From contig NZ_JAUOPN010000002.1 of the NCBI RefSeq assembly GCF_030547005.1, forward strand, positions 1 through 64,000: DNA of 64,000 nucleotides, written 5' to 3'. Positions 27,872 through 37,634 of the stretch are shown piece after piece. The notes under the pieces are model-generated. The model was not told the DNA's origin, did not search any database, and saw only the letters and a list, made by a program, of their open reading frames with translations. This stretch comes from Maribacter sp. 1_MG-2023 (GTDB lineage: Bacteria; Bacteroidota; Bacteroidia; Flavobacteriales; Flavobacteriaceae). Each line of letters opens with the position of its first letter. Positions within the stretch are counted from its first letter, which is position 1. The position numbers and the translations under genes are program-made.

Positions 27872-28984
27872 ATGAAAGTAGCATTAATTACCGGAGTCAC
27901 AGGTCAAGACGGCGCCTATTTGAGTGAGTTTTTATTAAAAAAAGGGTATCAAGTACACGGTCTTAAAAGAAGAGCGTCAATGTTCAATACAGACAGAATT
28001 GATCATCTTTATCAAGACCCACATATTGAGAATAGAAATTTTGTACTTCACTACGGTGATATGACAGATAGTACTAATCTTATTAGATTAATACAAGAAA
28101 TTCAACCAGATGAGATTTATAACCTAGCGGCAATGAGCCACGTACAAGTATCATTTGAAGTTCCAGAATATACAGGTAATGCTGATGGTTTAGGTACTTT
28201 AAGAATTCTAGATGCTGTTCGTTTATTAGGTTTAACTGAAAAAACACGTATTTACCAGGCATCTACTTCAGAGTTGTACGGTAAAGTACAAGAAGTTCCA
28301 CAATCTGAAACTACTCCTTTTTACCCACGTAGCCCGTATGCTGTTGCAAAAATGTACGCATATTGGATTACAGTAAACTATAGAGAAGCGTATAACATGT
28401 TTGCATGTAACGGTATTCTTTTTAACCACGAGTCCCCTATTAGAGGAGAAACTTTTGTTACTAGAAAAATTACCAGAGCAGCTGCAAGAATTGGTTTAGG
28501 CTTACAAGACAAAATTTATTTAGGTAATCTAGATGCGCAACGAGATTGGGGTCATGCCAAAGATTATGTTCGCATGATGTGGATGATTCTTCAAGCTGAT
28601 GAAGCAGAAGATTGGGTAATTGCAACTGGTAAAACTACTCCTGTACGTGAATTCGTAAGAATGGCGTTCGCTGAAATGGGCATTGAATTAGAATTCAAAG
28701 GTGAAGGTGTAGATGAAAAAGGATATGTAAAATCATGTTCAAATCCTGATATTCAAGTAGAAATAGGAAAAGAAATTCTTGCTGTTGACCCTAAATACTT
28801 TAGACCAACAGAAGTTGAATTATTAATTGGTGATGCTACAAAAGCAAATACTAAATTAGGATGGATTCCTGAATATGACTTACAGGGGTTAGTAAAAGAC
28901 ATGATGACAAATGATCTTAAATTGATGCAAAAAGATCAGTACTTAAAAGATGGTGGCTACGTAACTTTCAATTATTTTGAGTAA
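27872..28984 (+). CDS. gmd: GDP-mannose 4,6-dehydratase
   Basis: This enzyme of about 370 residues converts GDP-mannose to GDP-4-keto-6-deoxymannose, the first step to GDP-L-fucose and related sugars. The N-terminus [20 protein letters not shown] is the family's usual start. For that reason I place the start at 27872, not at the in-frame Met 16 codons upstream. Other marks are [16 protein letters not shown], the catalytic STSELYG segment, [10 protein letters not shown] (YxxxK) and [17 protein letters not shown]. The length matches the family. It is followed 47 bp later by GDP-L-fucose synthase, so the locus makes GDP-L-fucose. Confidence 0.97.
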   Translation: MKVALITGVTGQDGAYLSEFLLKKGYQVHGLKRRASMFNTDRIDHLYQDPHIENRNFVLHYGDMTDSTNLIRLIQEIQPDEIYNLAAMSHVQVSFEVPEYTGNADGLGTLRILDAVRLLGLTEKTRIYQASTSELYGKVQEVPQSETTPFYPRSPYAVAKMYAYWITVNYREAYNMFACNGILFNHESPIRGETFVTRKITRAAARIGLGLQDKIYLGNLDAQRDWGHAKDYVRMMWMILQADEAEDWVIATGKTTPVREFVRMAFAEMGIELEFKGEGVDEKGYVKSCSNPDIQVEIGKEILAVDPKYFRPTEVELLIGDATKANTKLGWIPEYDLQGLVKDMMTNDLKLMQKDQYLKDGGYVTFNYFE

Positions 28985-29031
28985 GATTTCAAAAACATTT
29001 ATACATCTAATTAGTAGATAAATTATACCAA

Positions 29032-30123
29032 ATGTTAAATAAAGAAGCTAAAATATATATCGCAGGTCACCGAGGTCTTGTTGGCAGTGCAATCGTTAAA
29101 AATCTTGAAAGCAAGGGTTACTCAAATCTAATTTTTAAAACACATAAAGAATTAGACTTGACCAACCCAACAAAAGTTGCTGAGTTTTTTGAAACTGAGA
29201 AACCAGCATATGTTATCCTTGCTGCTGCGAAAGTTGGTGGTATTGTGGCAAACAATACCTACAGGGCAGATTTCATTTATGAGAATCTAATGATTCAGAA
29301 TAATGTAATTCACCAAAGTTATCTTCATGGCGTAAAGAAATTACTCTTTTTAGGGAGTACTTGTATTTATCCTAAAAATTGTCCGCAACCTATGAAGGAG
29401 GACTATTTATTGACAGATACGCTAGAATACACGAACGAACCATATGCTATTGCTAAAATAGCAGGTATTAAAATGTGTGAGAGTTACAATCTGCAGTATG
29501 GCACAAACTTTATATCTGTGATGCCAACAAATTTATACGGACCTAATGACAATTTCGATTTAGAAAAATCGCATGTATTACCTGCATTAATTAGAAAAAT
29601 GCACTTAGGTAAAGCATTAGAGAATAACAATTGGGACGTTATCGCTTCAGATTTAAATGCTTTACCTATTGAAGGCGTTACTGGAAGTTCATCTAAAGAA
29701 GAAATTATTTCCGCATTAGATAAGTACGGTATTAAGATGAAAGACAATACTGTTCACTTAGAAATATGGGGTACAGGAAACCCGATGAGAGAATTTCTTT
29801 GGAGCGAAGACATGGCAGATGCCTGTGTTTTCTTAATGGAGCAACGCGATTTTAAAGATTGTTACGCACAAGACAACAAAGAGGTTAGAAATACGCACAT
29901 TAATATAGGCACCGGTATTGATATTTCAATTAAAGATTTGGCTTTGCTAATTCAGCAAACTATAGATTTTAAAGGCGAATTATATTTCAATACTGAAAAG
30001 CCAGACGGAACAATGAAAAAGTTAACAGACCCAAGCAAATTACATGACCTTGGCTGGAAACATACCATTTCATTAGAACAAGGTGTACAGCAAGTATATT
30101 CTTGGTATACCAAAAAGAATTAG
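29032..30123 (+). CDS. fcl: GDP-L-fucose synthase
   Basis: This 363-residue epimerase/reductase converts GDP-4-keto-6-deoxymannose to GDP-L-fucose. It shows the NADP-binding [11 protein letters not shown] near the N-terminus, [18 protein letters not shown], and the YAIAKIAG motif with catalytic Tyr and Lys. [22 protein letters not shown] is cut here to the recognisable [16 protein letters not shown]. It is about 40 residues longer than the E. coli enzyme because of an insert after [12 protein letters not shown], a form I associate with Bacteroidota. It lies directly after gmd. Confidence 0.96.
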   Translation: MLNKEAKIYIAGHRGLVGSAIVKNLESKGYSNLIFKTHKELDLTNPTKVAEFFETEKPAYVILAAAKVGGIVANNTYRADFIYENLMIQNNVIHQSYLHGVKKLLFLGSTCIYPKNCPQPMKEDYLLTDTLEYTNEPYAIAKIAGIKMCESYNLQYGTNFISVMPTNLYGPNDNFDLEKSHVLPALIRKMHLGKALENNNWDVIASDLNALPIEGVTGSSSKEEIISALDKYGIKMKDNTVHLEIWGTGNPMREFLWSEDMADACVFLMEQRDFKDCYAQDNKEVRNTHINIGTGIDISIKDLALLIQQTIDFKGELYFNTEKPDGTMKKLTDPSKLHDLGWKHTISLEQGVQQVYSWYTKKN

Positions 30124-30169
30124 CCATTCTTTAAAATTTCAGATTTCTATCAACCCCAAAAATTACAAC

Positions 30170-30196
30170 TAGCCAATAGTTGCAAACTATTGGCTA
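30170..30196 (+). terminator. Strong hairpin after fcl
   Basis: A perfect 12-bp stem, TAGCCAATAGTT paired with AACTATTGGCTA, encloses a 3-base GCA loop. It lies 46 bp after the fcl stop codon and 50 bp before the next gene. The plus-strand tail (ATGTAATAACC) is not U-rich, so this may be an mRNA-stabilising or partial-termination element rather than a full terminator. Confidence 0.45.
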
Positions 30197-30245
30197 ATGT
30201 AATAACCTATCATTAGCTGTTTTACCAACCATTTCAAAAGCTAAA

Positions 30246-31592
30246 ATGAAGAAATCGCTTTTTATTATACCAATCTCGCTGATAGTCCATATTTTGATTA
30301 TCAACCTTACCTTATATGTATATACTCCTGAAACATACTTAAATGTATTCAGCATAGTATACTATAATATCGCGTGGCTAATAACTACCTATAGCTTAAA
30401 TTTTTATCCTACTGCAAGACGAGATGGCTTTATGACCAATTTAAAAAGTTTTATAAAACTTTTTCTCATTTACGGTTTAGTTTACTTTACGTCCTTTGTT
30501 TTCTTCGGGTTAAATTCTTATTCGACCCCTTACTTATTTCTTGCATATCTTCAAATTTGCGCCTTGCTTACCCTATTTAGAGTGTTATTCTATTTGGCTC
30601 GAAATTTATATCGAAAAAGAGGATACAATACTACCAGAGTAGTGGTCATTGGCAGAGATAGAAATTTACCAAAGCTAAAACGCATTTTTGATAATCCACA
30701 ATATGGGTATTCCTATATGGGTTATTTTGACAATTCTACAGTTGAGAGTGAATCTTGCTTAGGGGATATTGAAAGCTCTTTCAATTATATTTTTGAAAAT
30801 AATGTTGAAGAAGTGTACTGCATGGCTTCTAAACTATCTAAAGCCGAGATACAGTATGTAATGAAAATTGCCGATAATAGTCTTAAACGAATAAAGATTA
30901 TTCCAGATAATAAAGAATTATTCTCTAGCGCTATGTCAATAGAGTTATATGGCGCTGTTCCTATTTTAAACTTAAGAGCATCACCGTTAGATTTAGATTA
31001 TTCCAACATGATCAAACGTATTTTTGATATTCTAATATCAAGCTTTGCTATAGTGTTTGTGTTGTCATGGTTAACGCCGCTTGTTTATATATTAATGAAA
31101 ATTGATTCTAAAGGCCCGTTGTTTTTCAAACAGCAACGCCACGGAGTCAATAGAGATGTATTTTGGTGCTACAAATTTAGATCCATGGCCAAGAGTACTA
31201 CTAGCGATACTCAAATGGCTACTAAAAATGATGTCAGAGTCACTAAATTAGGTAGAATTTTAAGAAAGACCAGCATAGACGAACTACCTCAATTTTTCAA
31301 CGTATTAATGGGCGACATGAGTGTTGTTGGCCCTAGACCACATATGGTGGTACATACTCAAGAGTATGAAAACTCAGTAGATAGATATTTGGTAAGGCAC
31401 TTTATTAAACCAGGCATTACAGGCTTAGCTCAAATTCAAGGCTGTAGAGGAGAAATCCTTGATAGATCTGATATTGTTAATAGAGTACGGTATGATATTT
31501 TTTACATGGAAAAATGGTCGCTTGCCTTAGATGCCAAAATTGTATTCTTAACAATTTACAATGCTATTAAAGGCGAAGCGAAGGCGTACTAA
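30246..31592 (+). CDS. Polyprenyl glycosylphosphotransferase (WcaJ-type)
   Basis: This 448-residue membrane enzyme starts a repeat unit by moving a sugar 1-phosphate from a nucleotide sugar to undecaprenyl phosphate. Four membrane segments lie at about 5-118, then a Rossmann-like CoA-binding-type domain (VVVIGRDRNL at 132-141). A fifth hydrophobic segment at about 262-285 leads into the bacterial sugar transferase domain. Conserved motifs there are FKQQRHG, YKFRSM, RKTSIDELPQF, VVGPRPH (about 360-366) and KPGITGLAQ (388-396). It is a close paralogue of the protein at 36122-37474, down to the GEAKAY/GEDKAY ends. Its stop codon abuts the stop codon of the gene on the other strand with no spacer. 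Confidence 0.93.
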   Translation: MKKSLFIIPISLIVHILIINLTLYVYTPETYLNVFSIVYYNIAWLITTYSLNFYPTARRDGFMTNLKSFIKLFLIYGLVYFTSFVFFGLNSYSTPYLFLAYLQICALLTLFRVLFYLARNLYRKRGYNTTRVVVIGRDRNLPKLKRIFDNPQYGYSYMGYFDNSTVESESCLGDIESSFNYIFENNVEEVYCMASKLSKAEIQYVMKIADNSLKRIKIIPDNKELFSSAMSIELYGAVPILNLRASPLDLDYSNMIKRIFDILISSFAIVFVLSWLTPLVYILMKIDSKGPLFFKQQRHGVNRDVFWCYKFRSMAKSTTSDTQMATKNDVRVTKLGRILRKTSIDELPQFFNVLMGDMSVVGPRPHMVVHTQEYENSVDRYLVRHFIKPGITGLAQIQGCRGEILDRSDIVNRVRYDIFYMEKWSLALDAKIVFLTIYNAIKGEAKAY

Positions 31593-32462
31593 TTACTTCT
31601 TTTTAAATAGCATTTTAACACCATTGAACAGTAAAAGTGCTATGAACCCTACTACAAGTCCTACTACAAATTCTACCAACATAGCTGGAACGTTAGGAAG
31701 AAAGTGATGAAAGAAGTCAATATTATGGACAAATATTCCGCCGGAAACTAACAATAGCGCTATTGTACCAATAACTGATAATGCCTTAATTACTTTAGGT
31801 AGCGCGTTAACGAAGAATCGACCTATTTTATCAGAGATACTATTTTCTTCTTCGTTCAGGTTAATTAATCGCATACCAAACTCATCCATACGTACAATTA
31901 GGGCGACAATACCATAAACCCCAACCGTCGCTATTAACGCCACAACTGAAACCACTGCAATTTGGGTCACTAAAGGCTCTTTTATAACAGCTCCTAAAGC
32001 AATGATGACTATTTCAATGGATAGTATAAAATCGGTAACTATAGCAGATTTCACTTTGGTTTTTTCTAATTCTAGAATCTCTTCCTTAGTCATCGGCTTC
32101 GCTTCAGCAGCTATATGTGCATGCTCATGAGGAACAAAGAACTCGTGAATTTTTTCGGCACCTTCAAAGGCAAGGTAAATGCCACCAAGTACCAGAACTA
32201 CGGTTACTGCCCATGGTAAAAAAGCACTTAATAAAAAGGCAATAGGCAGAATGATGATTTTGTTCAACAAAGACCCTTTGGTAATAGCCCATAATACCGG
32301 TAATTCTCTTTGAGAGACAAACCCTGAAGCTTTTTCTGCATTCACAGCTAAATCGTCACCTAATATACCAGCCGTCTTCTTAGTGGCTATTTTACTCATT
32401 GCCGCTACATCATCTAAAAGTGCTGCTACATCATCTAAAATTGCAAAAAAACCTGAAGCCAT
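31593..32462 (-). CDS. DUF808 family membrane protein (YedI-like)
   Basis: This 289-residue protein matches the DUF808/YedI family. The N-terminus MASGFFAILDDVAALLDD is the family hallmark, and VSQRELPVLWAITKGSLLNK follows. About five to six membrane helices are visible. The biochemical function of the family is not established. It is convergent with the phosphoglycosyl transferase gene, with zero bases between the two stop codons. It does not look like part of the polysaccharide pathway. Confidence 0.92.
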   Translation of the reverse strand: MASGFFAILDDVAALLDDVAAMSKIATKKTAGILGDDLAVNAEKASGFVSQRELPVLWAITKGSLLNKIIILPIAFLLSAFLPWAVTVVLVLGGIYLAFEGAEKIHEFFVPHEHAHIAAEAKPMTKEEILELEKTKVKSAIVTDFILSIEIVIIALGAVIKEPLVTQIAVVSVVALIATVGVYGIVALIVRMDEFGMRLINLNEEENSISDKIGRFFVNALPKVIKALSVIGTIALLLVSGGIFVHNIDFFHHFLPNVPAMLVEFVVGLVVGFIALLLFNGVKMLFKKK

Positions 32463-32600
32463 GTATTTCTAATTTTGATCAAAAATAATTTAACCATTTC
32501 ATTTATAGGAATTCTATCCGTAAAAAAAATGAATCGACGCTATTTTGTAATTTCAAAAAGATAAAGAGCAGATAGATTTTAGAAACTTTAAGGACAAAAG

Positions 32601-33538
32601 ATGGAAGAGATTAATTGGGGAATAATTGGTTGTGGAGATGTAGCCGAAGTAAAGAGCGGACCCGCTTTTCAAAGAGTGGCAAATTCTAATTTAGTATCCG
32701 TTATGCGTCGAAATGAAGAAAAAGCTAAAGATTTTGCAAAGCGGCATAATGTTCCACATTGGACTTCTAATGCCGATGATATTCTGGCCAATAAGAAAAT
32801 CAATGCGGTATATATTGCCACACCTCCATCTTCGCATTTAAAATATGCATTACAAGCATTGAAAGCTGACAAACATGTATACTTAGAGAAACCAATGGCT
32901 TTAAACGCTGATGAATCCAAACAAATATGTGATGCACTTAAAAACAGTACCAGTAAGCTTACCATGGCGCACTATCGTCGTAAACTACCTGCTTTTTTAA
33001 AAGCAAAAGAACTATTGCATGAAAATAGTATTGGTGATATACTACATATTGATCTTCGAGTTTTACAATCTAAAAAGAAACTATTTGTAGCAGATATTAA
33101 AGACAATTGGAGAATACAACCAGAAATCTCTGGTGGAGGATATTTTACGATTTAGCACCACACCATATAGATTTAATGATTCATTTCTTTGGATCAATAG
33201 ATAAAGTCCTCGGATTAACTAAATCGACAACTAGAAATGCAAACGTAGAAGAGATTGTTAATGGAATTATTTCATTTCAAAATGAAATTCAATTTCGTGA
33301 TCTCTGGAATTTCAAAGTAGCAGAAATTAACCAAAAAGATCAGTGCATTATTTATTACACTGAAGGAATCATTGAGTTTTCCTTTTCTGGAAGCAAGGTT
33401 ATTTTAAAAACCATCAAAGAAGAACAAATATTTTCATTCACTAACCCAAAGCACGTTCAAGAACCTATAATAAAGTCTTCAGTTGATTATTTTCTTGGCA
33501 AGGAAGAAATTCTTGCCAAGCTAAAGATGGGTTACTAG
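32601..33538 (+). pseudogene. Gfo/Idh/MocA oxidoreductase, frameshifted
   Basis: Two overlapping frames together encode one Gfo/Idh/MocA-type NAD(P)-dependent oxidoreductase of about 310 residues. The first part (32601-33155) has the Rossmann start WGIIGCGDVAEV and the catalytic LEKPMALN. It breaks after SGGGYF. The second frame continues exactly with YDLAPHHIDLMIHFFG, the family's conserved His-containing segment. The frames join if one T is added to the T4 run at 33143-33146. The second part ends normally at 33538. Such proteins oxidise or reduce sugars, sometimes nucleotide sugars. The lesion is either a real inactivating deletion or a base missed in a short homopolymer. No other damage is seen. 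Confidence 0.85.
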
Positions 33539-33602
33539 TTATGGATACTATAGATAAACTAAATAACAGAAAAAGCTTTGATTGAACTTGCGTAAATAAG
33601 TC

Positions 33603-35954
33603 TTACGAACCATAATCATAGCCATACCCGTAAGACGAATCTTTCAATTTAACATCATTTAAAACTAGACCTACATTTTTAAGCTTCTTAGATTTCACCA
33701 TTTCTTCCACCAGACCAACAAAATTCTTTTTTGTCACTGAAGCTCTCAACAAGTATAAAGTCACATCTGCATATTTATTTATAATATAAGTATCAGCTAC
33801 TTGAAGTACTGGAGCCGTATCAATAATAACATAATCAAAATCCTTTTTCAATTCGTCAAACATTTGTCTCATCTTCAAACTCTTTAATAACTGAGAAGGA
33901 TTGGCCGGTATAGCTCCTGTGTACATAAATTTAAGATTACTATGCAAATCAGTATCTTTAATATAGTCCTGTACAATTAAACTGGTATCATTTAAGTAAG
34001 TACTCAATCCATTAAGATGATCAGCATTTTTCTGATAACGTTGTAATTGTGGATTTCGTAAATCGCCCCCTATTACAATTACTTTATTGCCTTCAGAAGC
34101 TAAAGTTATTCCCAGATTTACAGATGTAAACGTTTTACCCTCTCCTTTTAAAGATGAGGTGACAAAAATACATTTAGACGTTTCTTCTGAAAGTGTATTT
34201 TCAAGCATGTGTTGAACATTTGAAGCTAGTATGTTAAAAGATTCTGAGAGAACTGTACGTATATTAGGTTCAACAACTGCTGTTTGTTGAGGTAAAATAT
34301 GAGGCAACTCGCTTAAAAGTGTTAAATCTTTTGCTTCCTTTTTTACATCCTCACTATTCTGTAATTTATCATTTAATAGTGAAATTGCGTTAATAATTAA
34401 AAATGGAAAAACCAATCCTAAGAATAAGCCCCCTAAAAGAATTAATTTGGGTCGAGGTGATATAGGTCCACCTAAAGAATAAGCCTCATCAACAATTTTA
34501 GCTTTAGGTGCACTTGCTGCCAACGATAGTGAGTTTTCTTCTCGTTTTTGCAATAAAAACAAATATAAAGCTTCTTTAATATTTTGTTGTCTTTCTATAC
34601 CTCTATAGGCACGTTCCTGCGCGGGTACATCTGAGATTTGTGAAGCCAAAACACCAGATTGTCGATCAAGATTATTTTTCTTAATATTTAAACTTGACCG
34701 CATTCCAATTAAACTCGCCATCACATTGTCCCTAATCTGATCAATTTGATTGTTTAGACCAACCACAACAGGGTTTTGATTACTTGCGCTTTTTAGTAAT
34801 CTATTCCTTTCCAATACAATAGAATTAAACTCTTCTATTAAACCACCTAAACCAGAATCTTCAATACCTATATTTGCTGGTAACAAACTAGTCTTATTGT
34901 TTCGTAAATGTTTTATTAAGGCATTTGTAAGTTCTAGTTCTGTACCAATGCGCTGTTGCTCATTTTTGTAATCACTTACATTCTGAACAATTAATTGAGA
35001 TTCTGTTTCAATATTCGTCAATAAATTAGACTCCTTAAATTGTTCTTTACCCGTTTCCACAGAATCCAGTTCAGAGTTAATTATTGCCAAACGTTCATCA
35101 ATAAAAAACGCAGTATTCCTAGCGATTAAATCTTTGTCTTCAATAGCTTCCTGATTATATTCAAAGATTAATTGATTTAAAACATTCTTAGCTTTTGTTG
35201 GAAATTCATTTGTAAGACCTAACTGAATCATTGTAGAATTTTTATTTACAAGACTCACATTTAAATTTGAGTTCAATGATGATGCAGTACCCTCTACTCC
35301 AGAAATCAAAACCAAAACACTCTTAAACTTACCATCATCATCGACACTAAAGTCCATATTTTCATTGGGCTCTACAAAGAATTTTATAAATTCAAGATCC
35401 ACTATCTCACCAATCTTATTAGTAATAATAGTATCGCTATTTTCTATTTTTATCTCAACGTCTTTTTCGCCTATATAATTAATGGTAAATTTATTTACCT
35501 CCAATTTCATAGCCTTATTCAATAAATCAGAATCCAAAGAAGCAATTCGTATTATATAAGGACTGTTCATATAATACTCTTTTTTTAAAATGCCATTAGC
35601 TTCTTTATAATGCACGTTGAGGTCTAAAGCTCTAACAGTATTGTGCATTAACCTTTTAGAACGTAAAAGACCTAATTCATTTTCTATGCTACTAGTAGAA
35701 AGTCCACTTAACAAGGATAAATCAGAAAAAGCCGAACCTACCGAAGAACTTTTGCTTTTTTCATCATCTATTATAATAGTAGCCACAGCTTTATATGTAG
35801 ATTTTGAAATGCTCAAATAGACCACACTTAAAAACAAACATACACCAACCCCAATAGCAAACCAAGGCCAATATCTCAAATAACGGTCTAAGATTGCTTT
35901 AAACTCAATACCTTCTGATTCTTCTGAATATAAGTCGTAATTCTCTTTACTCAT
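33603..35954 (-). CDS. Wzc-type co-polymerase and BY tyrosine kinase
   Basis: This 783-residue protein has a first membrane helix at about 33-52, a Wzz domain and long coiled-coil periplasmic region, a second helix at about 510-530 and a cytoplasmic ATPase domain. Walker A is SSLKGEGKTFTSVN (about 600-613), A-prime is VIVIGGDLRNPQ and Walker B is YVIIDTAPVLQ. The C-terminus is SSYGYGYDYGS, a Tyr cluster typical of autophosphorylating BY-kinases. It would control chain length and export through cycles of Tyr phosphorylation. It follows the phosphoglycosyl transferase gene at 36122-37474 on the same strand. Confidence 0.93.
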   Translation of the reverse strand: MSKENYDLYSEESEGIEFKAILDRYLRYWPWFAIGVGVCLFLSVVYLSISKSTYKAVATIIIDDEKSKSSSVGSAFSDLSLLSGLSTSSIENELGLLRSKRLMHNTVRALDLNVHYKEANGILKKEYYMNSPYIIRIASLDSDLLNKAMKLEVNKFTINYIGEKDVEIKIENSDTIITNKIGEIVDLEFIKFFVEPNENMDFSVDDDGKFKSVLVLISGVEGTASSLNSNLNVSLVNKNSTMIQLGLTNEFPTKAKNVLNQLIFEYNQEAIEDKDLIARNTAFFIDERLAIINSELDSVETGKEQFKESNLLTNIETESQLIVQNVSDYKNEQQRIGTELELTNALIKHLRNNKTSLLPANIGIEDSGLGGLIEEFNSIVLERNRLLKSASNQNPVVVGLNNQIDQIRDNVMASLIGMRSSLNIKKNNLDRQSGVLASQISDVPAQERAYRGIERQQNIKEALYLFLLQKREENSLSLAASAPKAKIVDEAYSLGGPISPRPKLILLGGLFLGLVFPFLIINAISLLNDKLQNSEDVKKEAKDLTLLSELPHILPQQTAVVEPNIRTVLSESFNILASNVQHMLENTLSEETSKCIFVTSSLKGEGKTFTSVNLGITLASEGNKVIVIGGDLRNPQLQRYQKNADHLNGLSTYLNDTSLIVQDYIKDTDLHSNLKFMYTGAIPANPSQLLKSLKMRQMFDELKKDFDYVIIDTAPVLQVADTYIINKYADVTLYLLRASVTKKNFVGLVEEMVKSKKLKNVGLVLNDVKLKDSSYGYGYDYGS

Positions 35955-36121
35955 TTAAAAATATAATTGATTTCTTATTTTAATAATATAAGCGAATCAT
36001 AAACAAAAGATTCTCTAGTATAACTTATTCTTTCAATTATTTTTTGGATGCTAAAAAACAATATTACTATTTTAACTTAAAATAATCGAAAACCATCAAG
36101 TAATATTATGTTTCCAAAAAA

Positions 36122-37474
36122 TTAATATGCTTTATCTTCTCCTTTAATAATATTATAAATCGTATAAAATAGTATGTGGATATCCATACCCAATGACCAT
36201 TTCTCTACATAAAAGATATCTAAACGTGTTCGATTCTTAATATCTGATTTCTGTAAGATTTCACCCCTATATCCTTTTATTTGAGCTAAACCAGTTATCC
36301 CAGGTTTCACAAAATGACGTACTAAATATTTATCCACCGATTTCTCAAAGTCTGAGGTATGTACGACCATATGTGGCCTTGGACCTACGACACTCATATC
36401 ACCTTTAAAAACATTAATAAATTGAGGTAATTCATCTAAACTGGTTTTGCGTATAAATTTTCCGATTTTAGTAACCCTCATATCTCCTTTTTTCGCCATA
36501 ACCTTATCAGAATCTGTATTTACGGTCATGGATCGATACTTATAACACGAAAATGTTTTACGCTTATAACCATGCCTAGATTGTTTAAAATAAAAATCTC
36601 CCGGAGAATCAAGTTTGATAAGAATATATAATATAGGTGTAAGCCATGAAAGAACCAAAACAATAACCAAGCTAGAAAAAATGATATCGAAGGCCCGTTT
36701 AGTTATACGTGCATATTCTGTGTCTAAAGGTACATTACGCAAGTTAAGAACAGGAGTTGTATTGTAAGTTTCTACAGACATAGCCCTGTTAAAAACATCC
36801 ATATCATTTAATATGACTTTGAATCGAATTAAGTTATTATCGGCAAAATCTACAAAATTCTTTAATTCGGCTTCGGTAAAATTAGAAGCAACACAATAGA
36901 TAATATCAACATCGTAATTTAAGATATATGCAAAACTGTTCGTTATTGGCCCTAAATAAGTCGGGCTCTTTGATTCTTTATCTGAAAAGTAGCCCATGTA
37001 GTGATACCCAAAAGAAGGGTTGTCAAAAACTTTTCTGATTTTTTTTAAATTTCTATCCCTTCCTAATACAATAACCTTAACATTATTACCTCCGGTAACC
37101 CTATATTTCCCTCGTAACCAATAAAATACAACTCTATACCATAAAATACATAAGGTCAATATTCCAAAAACTAGATATTGATAACCCAAAACAGCTATGG
37201 TTTCTCCTTTAATTGAAAATAAAGCAAAATAAGAAAGAAAATAAACGAAAAGGACTTGAATTATTTTATGAAACCTAGTAAAAAATAATTCCTGTCTTTC
37301 CGTTGGGTAAAAGTTTAAGAAAAAGGTAATTAACAACCAACTTATATTATAATAGATAATATTATAAATATTCAAATATGTATCTGGTGTTAAAATAAAT
37401 AACAGCCCATTTATAATGCACAAATGTATAATAATAGATATGGGTATGATAAAATCTGAATTACTATATTTCAT
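36122..37474 (-). CDS. Polyprenyl glycosylphosphotransferase, second copy
   Basis: This 450-residue enzyme has the same layout as the protein at 30246-31592: four N-terminal membrane segments, a nucleotide-binding-like domain (VIVLGRDRNL), a fifth membrane segment and the sugar transferase domain. Motifs are FKQSRHG, YKYRSM, RKTSLDELPQF, VVGPRPHMVVH and KPGITGLAQIKGYRGE. The two proteins are similar throughout, which points to duplication. One copy may initiate each polysaccharide, or they may be redundant. It lies between the tandem-repeat protein gene upstream (160-bp gap) and the Wzc gene downstream (167-bp gap), all on the minus strand. Confidence 0.93.
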   Translation of the reverse strand: MKYSNSDFIIPISIIIHLCIINGLLFILTPDTYLNIYNIIYYNISWLLITFFLNFYPTERQELFFTRFHKIIQVLFVYFLSYFALFSIKGETIAVLGYQYLVFGILTLCILWYRVVFYWLRGKYRVTGGNNVKVIVLGRDRNLKKIRKVFDNPSFGYHYMGYFSDKESKSPTYLGPITNSFAYILNYDVDIIYCVASNFTEAELKNFVDFADNNLIRFKVILNDMDVFNRAMSVETYNTTPVLNLRNVPLDTEYARITKRAFDIIFSSLVIVLVLSWLTPILYILIKLDSPGDFYFKQSRHGYKRKTFSCYKYRSMTVNTDSDKVMAKKGDMRVTKIGKFIRKTSLDELPQFINVFKGDMSVVGPRPHMVVHTSDFEKSVDKYLVRHFVKPGITGLAQIKGYRGEILQKSDIKNRTRLDIFYVEKWSLGMDIHILFYTIYNIIKGEDKAY

Positions 37475-37634
37475 TTATAAGGGAGAAAGTCTACAATTAC
37501 TTCGTATTTGAAAAATGAATATTACACTTGGCAATATTCAGATAAAAAGACAACACTAACAATAAAAATCGACGAGGGGCGGTATTATTTGTCATGTTAT
37601 TATTTATAGACCAAAATATACATAATCACTAACA

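Noticed and set aside
33494-33520. Inverted repeat CTTGGCAAG / CTTGCCAAG as a terminator
   Set aside because: It lies inside the 3' coding part of the oxidoreductase and has no T-tract.
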